This document shows, piece after piece, positions 63,704 through 64,000 of a stretch of 64,000 nt of DNA. The position numbers and the translations under genes were made by a program. Within the stretch, counting starts at the first letter, position 1, and every line of letters starts with the position of its first letter. The stretch spans positions 2,480,001 to 2,544,000 of the forward strand of contig NZ_JQMS01000001.1 of assembly GCF_000744835.1 (NCBI RefSeq). Direction: 5' to 3'. The notes under the pieces are model-generated. The model was not told the origin of the DNA. It was given only the letters and a program-made list of their open reading frames with translations, and ran no database searches. Source of the stretch: Flavobacterium sp. 83. GTDB lineage: Bacteria; Bacteroidota; Bacteroidia; Flavobacteriales; Flavobacteriaceae.

Positions 63704-64000
63704 TTATTTTTTAAAACAATCGATAATTTGGTATGCCACTCTTAGCGCTTCGGTTGCTTGTTCTAATGTTACAACAGGAGTAGTATTATTGTTGATAGCA
63801 TCAGCAAATGATTCTAACTCGTCAAGAATAGCATTGTTTTGTTCCACATCAGGATTGGAGAAATAGATTTGTTTTTTTACTCCTTCAGCATTTTGTAAAA
63901 TGATATCAAAATCACCAGGAATTTCAGGAGCGTCTTTCATTTTTACCACTTCACATTTCTTTTCTAGGAAATCAACTGAGATATAGGCATCTTTCTGGAA
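63704..64000 (-). CDS. Gfo/Idh/MocA family oxidoreductase, C-terminal part
   Basis: The frame is open from the window edge (64000) to the stop at 63704, giving 98 residues of the C terminus only. The sequence DELESFADAINNNTTPVVTLEQATEALRVAYQIIDC is the typical tail of Gfo/Idh/MocA NAD(P)-dependent sugar or inositol dehydrogenases: a substrate-domain strand (YISVDFLEKKCEVVKM) followed by the last helices. The NAD-binding half and catalytic motif (EKP) lie outside the window. Substrate unknown. A hairpin follows the stop codon. Confidence 0.85.
   Translation of the reverse strand, partial: FQKDAYISVDFLEKKCEVVKMKDAPEIPGDFDIILQNAEGVKKQIYFSNPDVEQNNAILDELESFADAINNNTTPVVTLEQATEALRVAYQIIDCFKK

Overview
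The window is an AT-rich chromosomal segment of a member of the phylum Bacteroidota, almost certainly Flavobacterium or a close relative. Evidence: promoters of the form TTG-N19-TAnnTTTG (clear copies before rpsF, bamD, prfB and the metallo-hydrolase gene), almost no Shine-Dalgarno sequences before starts, a CarboxypepD/TonB-type outer membrane receptor, a DUF4835 (PorD-like) gene between coaBC and recN, FabV as enoyl reductase, and several short palindromic repeats of a kind I associate with Flavobacterium. No rRNA, tRNA, CRISPR array, transposase or prophage gene was seen. Most genes are core metabolism or information processing.

Layout. 1-4354 (all minus): a 2H phosphoesterase (cut by the window edge), a TetR regulator and an MBL-fold hydrolase that form one operon with a TetR-type operator overlapping its promoter; then a serine hydrolase with TPRs and a MazG-like protein. 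4355-7734: the most accessory-looking part, with an esterase, an AAA ATPase that carries a C-terminal RX4H (HEPN-like) segment, unusual hairpin-bearing intergenic DNA beside both, and an interspersed repeat before dnaK. 7735-12518: dnaK (with a sigma54-like promoter), a flavin-dependent oxidoreductase and fumC, separated by palindromes and terminators. 12777-23955: a small membrane protein, TonB receptor, ArsC, CPBP protease, MenE-like ligase, DoxX, a putative barrel protein, S41 peptidase, acyl-CoA carboxylase beta subunit and LpxD. 24141-36210: phospholipase A, L,D-transpeptidase, prfB with its programmed +1 frameshift, threonine aldolase, YbaB, oligopeptidase B, a cysteine synthase-like enzyme, YebC, a tail-specific protease and gcvT. 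36474-46708: DUF2147, priA, a LytTR regulator, the rpsF-rpsR-rplI operon, ligA and a split 5'-nucleotidase. 46756-54589: dapA, bamD, rpoZ, coaBC, porD-like, recN and fabV on one strand. 54718-58678: glycosyltransferase, coaE and a two-component pair. 58883-64000 (minus): acyl-ACP thioesterase, miaA, a DnaQ/GIY-YIG nuclease, yggS, a 3-hydroxyacyl-CoA dehydrogenase and the end of a Gfo/Idh/MocA oxidoreductase.

The best candidate for something new is the AAA ATPase at 5737-7269: an OLD/RecF-like ATPase whose last 90 residues look like a HEPN RNase segment rather than TOPRIM, sitting as a single gene in accessory DNA. It could be a one-gene abortive-infection system, but that is inference. The next most interesting items are the TetR/MBL/2H operon with its visible operator, the canonical prfB frameshift signal in a lineage that hardly uses Shine-Dalgarno pairing, and the interspersed hairpin repeats.
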